Translations under genes and position numbers: made by a program
Part shown: piece after piece, positions 6,445-15,638 of the stretch
Numbering within the stretch: position 1 is the first letter of the stretch
Layout: each line of letters starts with the position of its first letter
Origin: CAVUCH01 sp963739995
Lineage (GTDB): Bacteria > Acidobacteriota > Vicinamibacteria > Vicinamibacterales > JAENWD01
Reading direction: 5' to 3'
Length of the DNA stretch: 64,000 nucleotides
Assembly: GCA_963739995.1 (NCBI GenBank)
Contig: CAVUCH010000010.1
Span: forward strand, 1-64,000
The notes under the pieces: model-generated
The model's input: only the letters and a program-made list of their open reading frames with translations
What the model was told of the DNA's origin: nothing
Database searches by the model: none

Positions 6445-8361
6445 GTGGGAGCCGAGCGCGCCTGTCCACGCGTAGTCCAGCGGCGTCTCATCGCGGCCGC
6501 GGTAGTCGCAGCAGGTGCATTCGCGATGTACCGCGCCACCCTGCTCCCCTCGCTCGACTTCGGTGACACAGCGGCCTTCCAGGATGCCGGCGGCGCGCTG
6601 GAGATTACGCCGCGCCAGGGGTATCCCCTGTATTTCGCGATCGGCAACCTCGTCGTGTGGCTCGCCGGACGCGAGCCCGCTTTCGGCATGAACGTCGCGT
6701 CGGCACTCTGCGCCGCGCTCGCCTGCGGGCTCCTCGCCTGGCTTGCCGCAGATCTCACGGGCTCACTCCCGGCCGGCGTCTTCACCGGCGCGCTCTTCGC
6801 AGGCTCGTATACCTTCTGGTCCCAGGCCGTCATCGCGGAGGTCTACGCGCTGCACGTGCTGATGCTTGTGGCATCGCTCATCGCACTGACGTGGTGGGCG
6901 AAGCGGCCCGAGTCAATGACGCGGCTGTGCATGTTCTTTGCCGTCTACGCACTCGGCTTCGGCAATCACCTGATGATGGTGCTGCTGTTGCCTGCAGCCA
7001 CGCTGTTCCTGGCTGCTACCTTCCCCGGAGGCCCCGGCGCGCTCCTGCGACCGCGGATCGTGGCGCTCGCCGCAACGATTGCGGCGCTGGGCGCCCTGCA
7101 GTACGGGTGGAATTTCCGCAGCATGTATACGAGCCTTGTCCCCCCCGAAAGCCTCGCCGATGCCCTGCAGACATTCTGGTTCGACGTCACGAAGAGCGAC
7201 TGGCGCAGCACGATGATCATGGGCGTGGACGAATCGGCGCTGCGGCCGCGCCTGGGGCTGTACTGGTTCGATGTGGTCCAGCAGTTCGGCTGGATCGGCG
7301 TGGCGGCCGCACTGATTGGCCTGGCAAGTCTCGTCCGGCAGCCACGAATGGCTGTGCTGATCGTGACGGGATGGCTCGTCTCGGCGCTCTTTGCCTACAC
7401 GTACAACGTCGGAGATGCCCACGTCTTCTTCCTGCCCTCCCACGTGTTCGTGGCGCTCGCGGCCGGCTGCGGCATTGCGTTCCTTCTGCAGGCGGCGGCC
7501 ACGCGGCAGCGTGCCGTGATGACGGCTCTCGCCATCGCGGCCCTGGCGTTCCCCGCCTGGCGTGTGATCGACACGTGGCCCGCTGCGGATCGGAGCGGCG
7601 ACACGCGTCCCTCCGATCTCGTGCACCGTCTGGCAGGCGACCTGCCGTCCACGCGGGCGATCCTGGTGGCGGACCTGAACTGGCAGCTGCAGAACGGGCT
7701 CGACTACTACGCGCGCCACACCAATCCCGACCTGTTGCACCTCCGGGCCGCCGGCCGGCTGCTCACGCTGCCGTGGCTGATCGACGACAATCTGCGGCAT
7801 GGCCGCGACATCGTGCTGACGCGCGGCTCCGCCCAGCTGGTGAGACAGGCGTTCGGGGATACGTGGAGCATCGAACAGGAGCGGCGTGAGACACCACTCC
7901 GCGAACAGGTCACCCGGCTCCCTCGTGGCACGCCGTTCGTCCTGGCGCTCCTGAGGGCCTATCGTGATGTGCCGCTCGATGTAGCGGAACTCACGGGAAT
8001 CGTGGATGCTTTGACGGGACACACAGCCACGCTGCCCACGGACAGCGTCTATACAGTGATGATAGGACGTACCGGTGAGCCGCCAGCGATCGTGCGGAGC
8101 GAGCTCCGGCCGTTCCGGCTGCGGATGTCCGTCTCGGACATGAACGTGGACGTCCGCATGGAGTCGTGGCTGCCGCCCGACACCATACGGCGGGCCGGCT
8201 TCGGACACGTCATCGTGAACCGTCGTCACGTGCTCACCCTCGAACGCGGCGTGAGCGTGGTCGCCCTGGGCGAGAATGGGCGGACGCGTCTGGCGGGCTA
8301 CGCTTCGGGTCTTTACGCACCGGAACCACGGTTCCGCATCCGGGCGGCGCCCGGCGCATGA
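6445..8361 (+). CDS. DUF2723-family polytopic membrane protein
   Basis: 638 aa, GTG start four bases after the previous stop. The N-terminal ~380 residues hold about ten hydrophobic segments, and the family signature lies in the first periplasmic loop ('SLDFGDTAAFQDAGG' followed by 'PRQGYPLYFAIG'). DUF2723 proteins resemble protein O-mannosyltransferases (GT-C fold), so a lipid-linked glycosyltransferase role is likely but untested. The C-terminal ~250 residues are soluble and presumably periplasmic. The stop overlaps the lolA start (ATGA), pointing to translational coupling and an envelope role. Confidence 0.8.
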   Translation: MGAERACPRVVQRRLIAAAVVAAGAFAMYRATLLPSLDFGDTAAFQDAGGALEITPRQGYPLYFAIGNLVVWLAGREPAFGMNVASALCAALACGLLAWLAADLTGSLPAGVFTGALFAGSYTFWSQAVIAEVYALHVLMLVASLIALTWWAKRPESMTRLCMFFAVYALGFGNHLMMVLLLPAATLFLAATFPGGPGALLRPRIVALAATIAALGALQYGWNFRSMYTSLVPPESLADALQTFWFDVTKSDWRSTMIMGVDESALRPRLGLYWFDVVQQFGWIGVAAALIGLASLVRQPRMAVLIVTGWLVSALFAYTYNVGDAHVFFLPSHVFVALAAGCGIAFLLQAAATRQRAVMTALAIAALAFPAWRVIDTWPAADRSGDTRPSDLVHRLAGDLPSTRAILVADLNWQLQNGLDYYARHTNPDLLHLRAAGRLLTLPWLIDDNLRHGRDIVLTRGSAQLVRQAFGDTWSIEQERRETPLREQVTRLPRGTPFVLALLRAYRDVPLDVAELTGIVDALTGHTATLPTDSVYTVMIGRTGEPPAIVRSELRPFRLRMSVSDMNVDVRMESWLPPDTIRRAGFGHVIVNRRHVLTLERGVSVVALGENGRTRLAGYASGLYAPEPRFRIRAAPGA

Positions 8362-9068
8362 AAGGATTAACAGCCGTGCTACTCTATCGGCCAGCTCAAC
8401 GCCTCGCGTGCGTCTGGATCGTAGCCGTGTGCGGCGTGGTCTGGACGGCGGCGGCTGCGGCCGCTGCCGCGCCCGAGCCCGAGGCGCTCGCCCGGGCGCT
8501 GCAACGCAAGTACGACACGGTTCGCGACTTCTCCACCGATTTCGTGCACAGCTACCAGGGCGGGGTGCTGCGCAAGACGGTGACCGAGCGGGGTCGGCTG
8601 CTGGTCAAAAAGCCCGGCAAGATGCGTTGGGCGTACACCGGCGACGAACAGAAGGTCTTCGTGTCAGATGGCCGGAAACTGTACTCCTACATTCCGGCCG
8701 ACAAGCAGGTGTACGTGGGTGCCGTTCCTGCGGACGATCAGGCTTCCACGCCCGCGTTGTTCCTCGCCGGCAAGGGTCAGCTGCTGCGCGACTTCGTCAT
8801 CACCGCCGGCGCGCTCCCGCCAGGCGCACCAACCGGCAGCGCAGCATTGAAGCTCGTGCCGAAGCGCGGCGACGGCGATTACGAATGGCTCGCCCTCGTC
8901 GTCGACGAGCCGTCACTGCAGCTCCGGATGCTCGTGGCCGGCGACAAGCAGGGTGGTCAATCGAGCTTTACGTTCACCAACATGAAGGAGAACGTTGGCC
9001 TCTCCGACGGTGAGTTCACATTCACGATCCCTCGCGGCGTCGATGTCGTCACCGACACGCCGCGCTGA
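8358..9068 (+). CDS. lolA: outer-membrane lipoprotein carrier LolA
   Basis: 236 aa with a signal peptide (hydrophobic ~16-42 ending in an Ala run). The mature part matches LolA: a start like 'ALQRKYDTVRDFSTDFVHSY', 'GRLLVKKPGKMRWAYTG', 'VFVSDGRKLYSYIP' and a C-terminal 'FTFTNMKENVGLSDGEFTF'. LolA shuttles lipoproteins across the periplasm to the outer membrane. The ATG overlaps the upstream stop. The downstream secretin begins like a lipoprotein, so carrier and possible client share an operon. Confidence 0.92.
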   Translation: MKGLTAVLLYRPAQRLACVWIVAVCGVVWTAAAAAAAAPEPEALARALQRKYDTVRDFSTDFVHSYQGGVLRKTVTERGRLLVKKPGKMRWAYTGDEQKVFVSDGRKLYSYIPADKQVYVGAVPADDQASTPALFLAGKGQLLRDFVITAGALPPGAPTGSAALKLVPKRGDGDYEWLALVVDEPSLQLRMLVAGDKQGGQSSFTFTNMKENVGLSDGEFTFTIPRGVDVVTDTPR

Positions 9069-9072
9069 CACG

Positions 9073-10917
9073 ATGCGCCGAACCCTGCTCGCGGCGCTCG
9101 GCGTGCTGGCGCTCGCCTCGGTCGCGGGGTGCGCCTCGGGCGCTGTCGGGCGGGCGCGTGTGGCGGAGCAACAACAGGATTACGACCGCGCCGTCGTCGA
9201 GTACACGCAGGCCCTCAAGGAACGGCCCGAAGACAAGGACGCGAGACTCGCTCTCGATCGCGCCAGGATTCGGGCGTCGCAAGACCACTTTCAACGCGGC
9301 CGCAGGCTCGAGGCCATCGGCCAGTACGAGGAGGCCCTTCTAGAGCTGCAGCTGGCCGCGGAACTGAACCCGTCCAACGGCAGCGTGGAAGAGCTGCTGC
9401 GATCGACCCGGCTGGCGTTGCGAAACAAGATTGCAGTATCCAGAGAAGGCAGGACGAAGCTCGAAAACCTCATGGAGCACGCGCGCGAGTCCGGACCGAT
9501 CGGGCTCGAGCTGCCGAAGGACGTCAAGCTCCCGTCATCGCTCGTGTTCCGGGACGCCAGCAGCCGTGACGTCCTGACGGCACTCGCCCGCTTCGCGAAC
9601 GTCAACATCACCTTCGACCCGGCGTTTCGGGAGACGCCGATCACGATCGAGGTGCGGAACACCACGTTCGAAGACGCGCTTGCGTCGGTCACCGCTACTA
9701 CGCGAACGTTCTTCCGGGTGACGGCGCCGCGCACCATCACGATCGTGCCAGACACGCCGGCCAAGCGCCGCGAGTACGAGGAGGAGATCGTCAGGACCTT
9801 CTACCTGAGCAACGCGGAGCTGAAGGAAACCATCGATCTCCTGCGCATCGTCGTGGACGCGCGCCGCGTGGCGGGCATGCCCGGCACCAACGCGATCACC
9901 ATCAAGGACTCGCCCGAACGCATCGCCGCGGCCGGCCGCGTCATCGCGGCGATCGACAAGGCGCGGCCGGAAGTGGTGCTCGACGTCGAGCTGCTCGAAG
10001 TGGATCGCACGAAGCTGCGCGATTATGGGCTCCAGATTGCCTCGCCCGGATCACCGGGCATCAGCGGCAGCGTCGATGTCAACCGCAGCAACTTCACGTT
10101 GCGTGATCTCCGCACCTTGACCCAGTCGGATGTGTTCCTGACCGGCGTGCCCGCCCTGTTCTACCGGCTGCTCAAGAGTGATAACAACACCCGCACGCTG
10201 GCCAACCCGCAACTGCGCACCACTGACGGGGTCCCCGCGCAGGCGCGATTCGGCCAACGCGTGCCCGTCCCGGTCACCACGTTCTCCCCCATCGCGACGG
10301 GCGGCGTGCCGCAGCAGCCCATCACGTCGTTCAACTACGAAAACATTGGCGTGAACATCGACATCACCCCGCGCACGCACCACAACGACGACGTGTCGCT
10401 GACGATGAAGGTGGAAGTGAGCAGCATCGCCGGTACCGGATTCGGAGGGCTGCCGACGTTCGGGACACGCTACATCAACACCGTGCTGCGGCTGCGCGAC
10501 GGCGAAACGAACGTGCTCGCCGGCCTCATTCGCGACGATGAGCGCGTGCTTCTCGAAGGCGTTCCGGGGCTGAGCGATATCCCAGGCCTCGGCCGGCTGT
10601 TCACGCGCACCCGCAAAGAGGCGCAGGAGACGGACATCCTGCTCACGCTCACGCCCCGCATCGTGCGCGTGCTCGACCTGAGCGAAGGGGACCTGCGACC
10701 GTTCCGCGTGCGCAGCGGAACAGCCGCGCCGCTGATCGATCTGCCCGCGCCAGAGGCCCCACCGGCCCGCGATCAGCCGCAGCCGCCCGAGGAGCGTCCG
10801 GCCGCACCCGGAACGCAGCAGCCCATCGGGCCGATTACGCCGCCGGTTGCGACGCCGCCACCGCAGCCCCCCTCACAGGAGTCGCCGCAGGATCCGACGA
10901 CCACGCCGCCACGCTGA
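9073..10917 (+). CDS. TPR-containing secretin (GspD-like) lipoprotein
   Basis: 614 aa. The start has a lipobox: hydrophobic 'LAALGVLALASVAGC' with Cys18. Residues ~25-120 contain TPR-like helices ('QQQDYDRAVVEYTQALKERP'), ~155-230 an STN/N0-type domain, ~245-300 an N1-type repeat, and ~315-560 the secretin beta-domain ('NTRTLANPQLRTTDG', 'GVNIDITPRTH', then 'VPGLSDIPGLGRLF'). The last ~55 residues are Pro/Gln-rich. Secretins form the outer-membrane channel of type II secretion or type IV pilus systems; no other gsp/pil gene is in the window. The fused N-terminal TPR part resembles pilotin-like helices and is common in this type of genome, though I cannot prove a matching function. Confidence 0.85.
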   Translation: MRRTLLAALGVLALASVAGCASGAVGRARVAEQQQDYDRAVVEYTQALKERPEDKDARLALDRARIRASQDHFQRGRRLEAIGQYEEALLELQLAAELNPSNGSVEELLRSTRLALRNKIAVSREGRTKLENLMEHARESGPIGLELPKDVKLPSSLVFRDASSRDVLTALARFANVNITFDPAFRETPITIEVRNTTFEDALASVTATTRTFFRVTAPRTITIVPDTPAKRREYEEEIVRTFYLSNAELKETIDLLRIVVDARRVAGMPGTNAITIKDSPERIAAAGRVIAAIDKARPEVVLDVELLEVDRTKLRDYGLQIASPGSPGISGSVDVNRSNFTLRDLRTLTQSDVFLTGVPALFYRLLKSDNNTRTLANPQLRTTDGVPAQARFGQRVPVPVTTFSPIATGGVPQQPITSFNYENIGVNIDITPRTHHNDDVSLTMKVEVSSIAGTGFGGLPTFGTRYINTVLRLRDGETNVLAGLIRDDERVLLEGVPGLSDIPGLGRLFTRTRKEAQETDILLTLTPRIVRVLDLSEGDLRPFRVRSGTAAPLIDLPAPEAPPARDQPQPPEERPAAPGTQQPIGPITPPVATPPPQPPSQESPQDPTTTPPR

Positions 10918-10991
10918 GCCGGCGCGGCCACCCCGCGCGCGTCATTCACATCGTACCCGTGCAAGAGCCCTGCGCTGCATGGGCTACACTG

Positions 10992-11014
10992 CTCGAATCG
11001 CCCTCAGATTCGAG
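10992..11014. repeat. 8-bp perfect inverted repeat
   Basis: ctcgaatc (10992-10999) and gattcgag (11007-11014) flank gccctca, in the 112-bp gap between the secretin and the histidine kinase. There is no T-run. It could be an operator for the kinase gene or a weak terminator of the secretin operon. Confidence 0.4.
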
Positions 11015-11029
11015 TCACGTCGTGCGTGA

Positions 11030-14000
11030 ATGCCGCTCGAGCGGAACTCCATGACAGAACGATCTGCCGTCGCTGACACTCGTCGGTTGATTGCGATCGG
11101 CGTGGCCGTGTCCGTCTCGTACGTTCTTGCGGCGAAGCTCGGATTTCGCGTTGCGTTCGTCGCCGAGCAGGTCACGACCGTGTGGGCTCCCACCGGGATC
11201 GGCATGGCCGCCCTCCTTCTCTGGGGACGGGCGCTCTGGCCGGCGATTTGGCTTGGCGCGTTTGTGGCGAATGCCGGCACTGACGCACCGCCGTGGACGG
11301 CGGCGGCCGTCGCCACGGGAAACACCCTCGAAGCTGTCGCGGCCGCGTGGACGCTGCGTCGTGTCCCCCGCTTCGACCCGACGCTCCGGCGAATCGGTGA
11401 CGTCGTGGCCTTCATTCTGATCGGCGCCGCCCTGAGCACGGCGGTGAGCGCCACGGTCGGGGTGACCACGCTATGCGCGTCGGCGGTTCAGTCCTGGAGC
11501 CGTTTCGGCGATCTGTGGTGGGACTGGTGGTTGGGTGACGCACTCGGGGCGCTGGTGGTCGCCCCTGTGATCCTGACGACGGTCCGGCGGACGTCGTGGT
11601 CACGAAACGATCGGGTCGAAGCGGGGCTCCTCGTCGGCGGTACCGTGATTGCCACCCACGCCGTCTTCGGCCAGGTCTTCGGTCCGACGAGCGCGAATCA
11701 TCCTCTCGAATACGTCGTCTTTCCGTTCGTGATTGCCGCAGCGGTCCGAGCCGGACAGCCATTAACCGCGTTTGTGGTGCTCGGGGCATCGGCAGTCACC
11801 ATCTGGAACACGGTCCAGGGTGCGGGCCCGTTTGCGGGTCCCAGGCTGCATCAGAGCCTTGTGCTGCTCCAGGTCTTCATGGGTGTACTGGCCGGCACGG
11901 GATTGCTGCTCGCCGCCGCGATCGCGGAACGTGAAACGGGGAAGCGCCGCCGCGCGGCTGCGTCCACCGTGGGCGAGGTCCTCGCCGCCGCGCACGACCT
12001 GACGAACGCGGCGCCTGCGGTTCTCCAGGCGATCTGCGAGAACCTTGAGTGGCAGCTCGGTGCCCTCTGGCTAGTCGACGAAGAAGGTCAGCGCCTGCGA
12101 TGCTTCGCCGTGTGGAGCGAACCCGCACCGCCGACGCGAACGTTTGCGGCGGTCACCAGGGGCATGGTGTTCGCGCGGGCGGTCGGGCTGCCCGGACAGG
12201 TGTGGGCCACGGGGAAAGCGGTCTGGATTGACAATGTCGTCCACGACTCCAATTTCCCCCGCGCGCCAGTCGCGCGCGCCGCTGGCGTGCATGGCGCGTT
12301 CGCTTTCCCGATCTGCCTGAACGAGACCGTCATCGGCGTCATCGAGTGCTTCAATCGCACGGTGATGACGCCCGATTTGGATCTGCTCCGCACCATGTCG
12401 ACGATCGGCAGTCAGATTGAGCAGTTCATCGGTCGCAAGCGGGAGGAAGCGGCCGTCGCGGAGGGGCAACGCCGGACGTCGGCAATTCTCGAAAGTGCTC
12501 TCGATGCGGTGATCGGCATGGATCATCGCGGCATCATCACCGAGTTCAACCCGGCCGCGGTCCGAACCTTCGGGTACTCGCGGGACGCAGCCCTCGGCCG
12601 GGAGCTGGCGGAGCGCCTCGTTCCGCCTGATCTGCGCGGCCAGTTCCGGGACGGGCTCTCGAGGTACCTCGCGAGCGGTACTGGACCTCTCATGGATCGC
12701 CGCGTGGAGACCGTGGGCTATCACGCGGATGGCCACGAGTTCCCCGTCGAAATGGCTATCACGCCAGTGACGAAAGAGAACCCGCCCCTGTTCACGCTAT
12801 TCGTGCGGGATCTGACTGCACGAGTAGAGGCCGAACGGGAGCGCGAGCAACTCCTGCGTCGCGAAGCGGCCGCGCGGAGCGAAGCCGAGGCCGCGAATCG
12901 CGCCAAAGACGAGTTCCTGGCGATGCTCTCGCATGAGCTGCGCACGCCGCTCAACGCGATCGTCGGCTGGACGCGAATGCTGCTGGACGGGACGATGGAC
13001 ACCGGCAGCACCAGGCGCGCACTCGAGGTGATCGCGCGGAATGCGCACCTGCAGGTACAGCTGGTTGCCGATATTCTCGACGTCTCCCGCATCATCACGG
13101 GCGGACTGCGCCTTGATGTGCGCCCGGTCGATCTCGGCACGGTCATCGGCGCGGCGTTGGACGCGGTGCGCCCCGCGGCAGATGCGAAGAGAGTGCAGCT
13201 GCGCTCGCGCCTCCCTGCCTCGGGACGGATCACGCAGGGAGATCCGCAACGGCTGCAGCAGGTTGTCTGGAATCTGTTGTCGAACGCCGTCAAGTTTACC
13301 GACGCGGGCGGGACGGTGAGTATCGACCTGCTCGATGCCGGAGCACGGGGCATTCACATCCGAGTGCACGACGACGGTGCCGGTATCGATCCCGGATTTC
13401 TGCCGCATGTGTTCGAGCGATTCCGACAGGCGGACGGCTCAATCAGTCGTCAGCACGGGGGGCTCGGTCTGGGGCTGGCCATCGTTCGACAGCTCGTCGA
13501 ACTGCACGGCGGCACCGTACACGCTGACAGCCGGGGCGCAGGCCAGGGTGCGACCTTTACCGTCGAACTGCCGAGAGTGGAGGCGGATGTCACCATCACG
13601 TCCCTGGCTGAGCGCGCAAGCATCAGCAGTGCCGACGATCAGGAGGCCTGGCCGCGAGCCGCCCTCACAGGCTATCGACTCCTGGTTGTCGACGATCAGG
13701 CGGACGCCCGTGAGCTGATGACAGCGATTCTGACCGGCGCGGGTGCTCACGTGGAGACCGCGTCCTCCGTTCAGGAGGCACTGCGGGAGATTGAGGCGGC
13801 GAGGCCGGATGCATTGCTTGCGGATATCGGCATGCCCGGGGCCGACGGGTACGTCCTCATCCGGGAGGTACGGCGGCGCGACGCGCAGAAGGGGCGGCAT
13901 CTGCCCGCTGCTGCGATCACCGCCTACGCAGGCGATCACGACCGCCAACGGGCGGTCGCGGCCGGATTCGATTGCCACGTGGCCAAACCCGTCAGCCGCT

Positions 14001-14056
14001 CCGCCGTCGTGGATGCGGTCTTTTCGATATGTCCCCGCAGGGGCCAGGTGTCCTGA
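11030..14056 (+). CDS. hybrid sensor histidine kinase (MASE1-GAF-PAS-HisKA-HATPase-REC)
   Basis: 1008 aa. Residues ~20-300 form a MASE1 membrane sensor with about eight segments ('VWAPTGIGMAALLLWG'). A GAF domain follows (~325-465), then PAS (~475-600, 'SALDAVIGMDHRGIITEFNP'), a short coiled coil, HisKA with the phospho-accepting His in 'LSHELRTPLNAIVGW' (~630-695), HATPase with an N-box 'NLLSNAVKF' and G-boxes 'DDGAGI' and 'GGLGLGLAIV' (~740-850), and a C-terminal receiver (~880-1000) with the Asp in 'ALLADIGMPG'. No response regulator or output gene is adjacent, so it is an orphan. ATG 11051 is an alternative start; neither has a strong Shine-Dalgarno. Confidence 0.9.
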   Translation: MPLERNSMTERSAVADTRRLIAIGVAVSVSYVLAAKLGFRVAFVAEQVTTVWAPTGIGMAALLLWGRALWPAIWLGAFVANAGTDAPPWTAAAVATGNTLEAVAAAWTLRRVPRFDPTLRRIGDVVAFILIGAALSTAVSATVGVTTLCASAVQSWSRFGDLWWDWWLGDALGALVVAPVILTTVRRTSWSRNDRVEAGLLVGGTVIATHAVFGQVFGPTSANHPLEYVVFPFVIAAAVRAGQPLTAFVVLGASAVTIWNTVQGAGPFAGPRLHQSLVLLQVFMGVLAGTGLLLAAAIAERETGKRRRAAASTVGEVLAAAHDLTNAAPAVLQAICENLEWQLGALWLVDEEGQRLRCFAVWSEPAPPTRTFAAVTRGMVFARAVGLPGQVWATGKAVWIDNVVHDSNFPRAPVARAAGVHGAFAFPICLNETVIGVIECFNRTVMTPDLDLLRTMSTIGSQIEQFIGRKREEAAVAEGQRRTSAILESALDAVIGMDHRGIITEFNPAAVRTFGYSRDAALGRELAERLVPPDLRGQFRDGLSRYLASGTGPLMDRRVETVGYHADGHEFPVEMAITPVTKENPPLFTLFVRDLTARVEAEREREQLLRREAAARSEAEAANRAKDEFLAMLSHELRTPLNAIVGWTRMLLDGTMDTGSTRRALEVIARNAHLQVQLVADILDVSRIITGGLRLDVRPVDLGTVIGAALDAVRPAADAKRVQLRSRLPASGRITQGDPQRLQQVVWNLLSNAVKFTDAGGTVSIDLLDAGARGIHIRVHDDGAGIDPGFLPHVFERFRQADGSISRQHGGLGLGLAIVRQLVELHGGTVHADSRGAGQGATFTVELPRVEADVTITSLAERASISSADDQEAWPRAALTGYRLLVVDDQADARELMTAILTGAGAHVETASSVQEALREIEAARPDALLADIGMPGADGYVLIREVRRRDAQKGRHLPAAAITAYAGDHDRQRAVAAGFDCHVAKPVSRSAVVDAVFSICPRRGQVS

Positions 14057-14114
14057 ACGCGCTCAGACCCGCTCCGCATGCTGTGAGGGCGCCGTTGGTG
14101 GAGTTGAGATATTG

Positions 14115-14318
14115 ATGTTCTTGTTGAAACCGGCTCGCGATTGATGCAGCTCGCCATCGCGTTCGTGTTGGCGCTTCCGATCGCGTGGGATCGGGAACAC
14201 AAGGAGCGGAGCGCCGGACTGCGCACCTTCACTCTGGTCGCCATATCACGTGCGGGTTTCTGATGGCGGCCCGCAACTCGTTGGGGCTGCTCGCGGGTAT
14301 CGGCTTCATCGGGTCGAG
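14115..14318 (+). pseudogene. MgtC/SapB-family membrane protein remnant
   Basis: Three short pieces in different frames add up to parts of an MgtC/SapB protein: 'MFLLKPARD' from ATG 14115, then 'MQLAIAFVLALPIAWDREH' and 'ERSAGLRTFTLVAI' from 14144, then 'CGFLMAARNSLGLLAGIGFIG' from 14251. The family's N-terminal helix, the Arg-Glu segment, 'AGLRTF' and 'GIGFIG' are recognisable, but segments between them are deleted and everything after ~14318 is gone. It lies in the 325-bp gap between the histidine kinase and murA (convergent), where nothing else is visible. Intact relatives are inner-membrane proteins. Confidence 0.75.
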
Positions 14319-14381
14319 GCAGGCACCGACTCCGGCGGCATCTCTGGCGCATGTGTTCGCGCATATAGATCAGGTCGGTCG

Positions 14382-15638
14382 TCACGTCAGCTTCGTTACC
14401 CGTGCGCCGATCCCCTGCAGCCGTTCCACAAGGCGGCTGTAGCCCCGCTCCACCGTCTCGAGAGGCGCGACGCGGCTCTCGCCTTCTGCCGCCAGTGCCG
14501 CCGCAATGAGCGACATGCCCGAACGCAGGTCCCGGCTGTCCAGCGTCCGGCCGTGCAGCTTGCGCGGGCCGGTCACGATCATCCGGTGCGGGTCGCACAG
14601 GAACAGGTCGCCGTGCATCCCGCTCAACTGCTCCAGCGCGAACAGGCGGAGCTCGTACATCCAGTCGTGCACCAGGGTGCGGCCCTCCGCCTGCGTAGCC
14701 AGCACCGTGACCAGGCTGACGAGATCGCTCGGGAACCCGGGCCAGAGGCCAGTGGTGATCCGTCCGGCCCCCTTCAGATTGGACGTCTCTACTCGGAGGA
14801 GCCCGTCTTCGAACGTGCACCGCACGTTCAGCCGCCGCAGCACCGCCACGGCACCCTCGACGTCTGCGGCGCGCGCACCGATCACGTCGAGCGAGCCGCC
14901 CGTGATCGCCGCCACAACCGCCCAACTGCCCGCCTCGATGTAGTCGCCGCTGATCGCGTGAGACGCGGCCCCGAGCGGGGCGCCTCCCTGGATGCGAATC
15001 CGCGATGTTCCGGCTCCCTCAATCCCCGCGCCCATCGTGCGCAGGAACTCGCACAGCTCTACGACATGTGGTTCGGTCGCGGCATGGCGGATCTCGGTGA
15101 GGCCTGGCGCAGCGGCCGCCGCCAGCAGCGCCGTCTCGGTCGCTGTTACGGATGCCTCGTTCAGGTACATCGATACCGCCCGAAGCCCATCCGGTGCCTG
15201 CAGCCCATGCCCGGCAACGTCCACCGGCACTGCGCCCATCGCGCGAAGCGCGGCCAGGTGCGTGCTGATGGTGCGGCGGGCCGGAAAGTCTCCTCCAGGC
15301 GGCGCCAGCACCGCGCGCCCGCGCCGCGCCAGCAGCGGGCCGAGGAGCAGCACCGAGCCCCGCAAACGCCCAACGAGCACCGGATCCGGTTCGTCCTTCG
15401 TCACTGCCGGACACCGCACGCGCATCGTCGTCGTGCCGATCCCGTCGACTTCGGCTCCGAGATCCAGCAGCAGGCGCGCCATGACCTCGACGTCGGCGAT
15501 GCGCGGCACATTGGTCAGCACGCATTCCTGTTCGGTGAGCAGGCAAGCGGCCAGCAGCGGCAGGGCGGCGTTCTTGTTGCCCTCGACCTCGACACGGCCG
15601 GTCAGGCGGTGACCGCCTTCAATCAGCAGGGTGGACAC
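14382..15638 (-). CDS. murA: UDP-GlcNAc 1-carboxyvinyltransferase (MurA), Cys-to-Asp form
   Basis: 418 aa from GTG 15638, chosen because 'cggaggtttcgc' places a Shine-Dalgarno just upstream; the frame also has an ATG at 15671 with no such site. It transfers enolpyruvate from PEP to UDP-GlcNAc, the first committed peptidoglycan step. EPSP-synthase-like fold: N-terminal 'GNKNAALPLLAA' (Lys22/Asn23), C-terminal 'HDWMYELRLFALEQL' and 'DLRSGMSLIAAAL'. The catalytic loop, normally PGGCxIGxRPVD, reads 'PPGGDFPARRTISTHL': Cys is replaced by Asp117. Asp at this site is known in naturally fosfomycin-resistant MurA. The loop is more diverged than usual. Last gene of the nagZ operon; it overlaps murB by 20 nt. 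Confidence 0.88.
   Translation of the reverse strand: MSTLLIEGGHRLTGRVEVEGNKNAALPLLAACLLTEQECVLTNVPRIADVEVMARLLLDLGAEVDGIGTTTMRVRCPAVTKDEPDPVLVGRLRGSVLLLGPLLARRGRAVLAPPGGDFPARRTISTHLAALRAMGAVPVDVAGHGLQAPDGLRAVSMYLNEASVTATETALLAAAAAPGLTEIRHAATEPHVVELCEFLRTMGAGIEGAGTSRIRIQGGAPLGAASHAISGDYIEAGSWAVVAAITGGSLDVIGARAADVEGAVAVLRRLNVRCTFEDGLLRVETSNLKGAGRITTGLWPGFPSDLVSLVTVLATQAEGRTLVHDWMYELRLFALEQLSGMHGDLFLCDPHRMIVTGPRKLHGRTLDSRDLRSGMSLIAAALAAEGESRVAPLETVERGYSRLVERLQGIGARVTKLT

Noticed and set aside
13936..14925. 329-codon minus frame across the mgtC remnant
   Set aside because: It overlaps murA and the histidine kinase; its composition is that of an antisense shadow.
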